From Vanilla planifolia (Eukaryota; Streptophyta; Magnoliopsida; Asparagales; Orchidaceae), in assembly GCA_023846275.1 (NCBI GenBank), contig CM043865.1, forward strand, positions 6,870,068 to 6,934,067: DNA of 64,000 bases, given 5' to 3'. The position numbers and the translations under genes were made by a program. The notes under the pieces are model-generated. The model ran no database searches. It worked only from the letters and a program-made list of their open reading frames with translations, and was not told where the DNA came from. Of this stretch, positions 62,901 through 64,000 are shown piece by piece (position 1 is the stretch's first letter; each line of letters starts with the position of its first letter).

Positions 62901-64000
62901 GTAAAGAAATTTCGGAAGAACCAAAGAAGCATTGAGCATGGCAGCAATAGTAACAGCATTGCAGACCTGCCAAAACAACTCATACAGAAAAAGTTATCAA
63001 ATTTTAAGAAAAGAATTTGCTTTTGCCTTCATTCTGTAATCATTAAATGCTTCTCATATTGCCAAATTAAAAAGACAAAAAGAGCTTATTAGTTGGATTC
63101 AATCATAGAAAACAACTAAATGCCAAATCAGATGGGCAGTGTGAGCTCCATGGCTGTTTGTCAGTTAAGTTTAAAGGTTATGTAGGCAAGCTGCAGAGTA
63201 CTGAACACGAAGTCAAATCCATTTAAATAACATGAAAGCATAACTGATTATTTAGAGCCTTACCGCAACACGTTGCTGATTGAGACCACCATTTGCAGTA
63301 ACTAAGATAAAGCCCGTGTGGTTGATGTTGCGCACTGCAGAAAAGCTTCAATAAACTTTTTGCTAAACTTCAACTTGAAAGCTAATACAGAGTTGCACAA
63401 CAGGAAATCTTATATCCAACTATATTTAAAGTAGCATTGATTCCTTCAACTCCTCTTCTTTCCTTTCTTTATTCTAGTTCTCAGTTCTCAAATTTGTTTA
63501 CAATCAGAAACTCTACGGATATAAGAATATGAATAAAACAGATAATATTAGCTTTGCATGTTAGCTTTATCTGAATATATATATACATACTAGGGTATAA
63601 ATACAAATTAAGCAGTCAGAAATTATTAAAATGAGATGCGGTCTCATGGGCCATACAACAGTAAAGAAGTCAGATTTTCTTTCTTTTTTTCACATTACTT
63701 TGTTTTACCTCTATGAACAACATTACGAAATTTATCAGCACATGGTTTCCATAGTGATGCCTGCTTGTAAGGCTCCTTCCATTTTGCAAACGGACTTTGT
63801 CCAGGATCATTCTATACAATGACGAGCTTTTAGTTTAAGCACCTAAATTCAGTAGGGTGCAATGCAACAAATCAGAATGTGCAGAAAAAGATGGGGCAAA
63901 CCTTGGCCACGGTTGCAGATGCTAAATTTACAAGGTGCTCATACATATACTTATGAGGCATTTCCACGTCAAGCTCAGGTGCACTCCCTCCATTCTTCTG
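59974..64000 (-). CDS. O-fucosyltransferase-family protein (GT106 / DUF246), last nine exons, 5' end outside window
   Basis: Exons on the minus strand are 64000-63902 (partial), 63811-63709, 63334-63264, 62966-62878, 62152-62032, 61932-61789, 61671-61337, 61259-61022 and 60306-59974. Their introns have GT..AG ends, and the phases join to 510 residues with no stop. Family blocks in order are GFILVTANGGLNQQR, NASLVLPKF, GVVHFLGFGNRLAFDPIP, CNFHALKF, YLGLHMRFEMDMVAYS, GRCPLTPEEAALMLSALGF, YLAGSNIYGG, FAMTDSGSQLSSLVTG, GRGRAPTLRPNKKR and RSIYRQPRSPECMC. These are the signatures of plant GT106 / protein O-fucosyltransferase-like enzymes, Golgi type II membrane proteins acting in cell-wall or protein glycosylation. 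The N-terminal anchor is out of view and the exact donor and acceptor cannot be told; rhamnosyltransferases also belong to this group. A 5'-truncated LINE sits just downstream. Confidence 0.93.

Overview
The window reads as nuclear DNA of a flowering plant. Two genes have plant-type intron/exon structure with GT..AG introns: a tubby-like F-box gene and a GT106 / O-fucosyltransferase-family gene. Most of the remaining sequence is AT-rich intergenic DNA built from plant retroelements in different states of decay. The species cannot be told from sequence alone. There are no operons and no CRISPR, phage or bacterial features.

Layout, left to right. (1) 1-5765: the 5' part of a Ty3/gypsy element on the minus strand, probably a Tekay/Del-type chromovirus. 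It has an unbroken gag-pol frame running off the left edge, an initiator-Met tRNA primer-binding site and a 3.06-kb LTR. (2) 5766-7727: a decayed Ty1/copia gag-integrase relic on the plus strand, cut on both sides by LTR-type termini. (3) About 7.7-14.6 kb: AT-rich repeat-derived DNA with no gene, including a 26-bp perfect palindrome and a 216-bp tandem duplication. (4) About 14.6-17.9 kb: a second decayed Ty1/copia element on the minus strand with two recognisable LTRs and a large internal deletion. (5) About 17.9-30.8 kb: gene-poor DNA with microsatellites, short tandem duplications, one possible small reading frame and one genic-looking island that I could not identify.

(6) 30847-36000, minus strand: a tubby-like F-box protein gene of four coding exons and 360 predicted residues, complete in the window. 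Its 2.9-kb third intron holds a long inverted repeat (MITE-like or fold-back) and a coding-like segment on the opposite strand. (7) 36.2-51.5 kb: gene-free DNA with a 47-unit AT microsatellite and a tandem LTR-internal-LTR-internal-LTR array of a non-coding LTR element (40307-43452). (8) 51.5-52.5 kb: an unusual GC-rich block of degenerate repeats joined to a short reading frame and a 27-bp tandem repeat.

(9) 54497-59552, minus strand: a 5'-truncated L1-type LINE between perfect 18-bp target-site duplications. It still shows endonuclease, RT, zinc-finger and RNase H regions, but carries nonsense codons, frameshifts and a deletion that removes the RT catalytic motif C. (10) 59974 to past the right edge, minus strand: the last nine coding exons (510 residues) of the O-fucosyltransferase-family gene. 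The LINE landed about 420 bp past its stop codon.

I found no clearly new biological system. The best leads are the motif-C-less LINE with a perfect duplication, the tandem shared-LTR array, the possible spliced leader inside the gypsy LTR, the inverted repeat in the tubby-gene intron, and the GC-rich repeat block at 51.5-52.1 kb.
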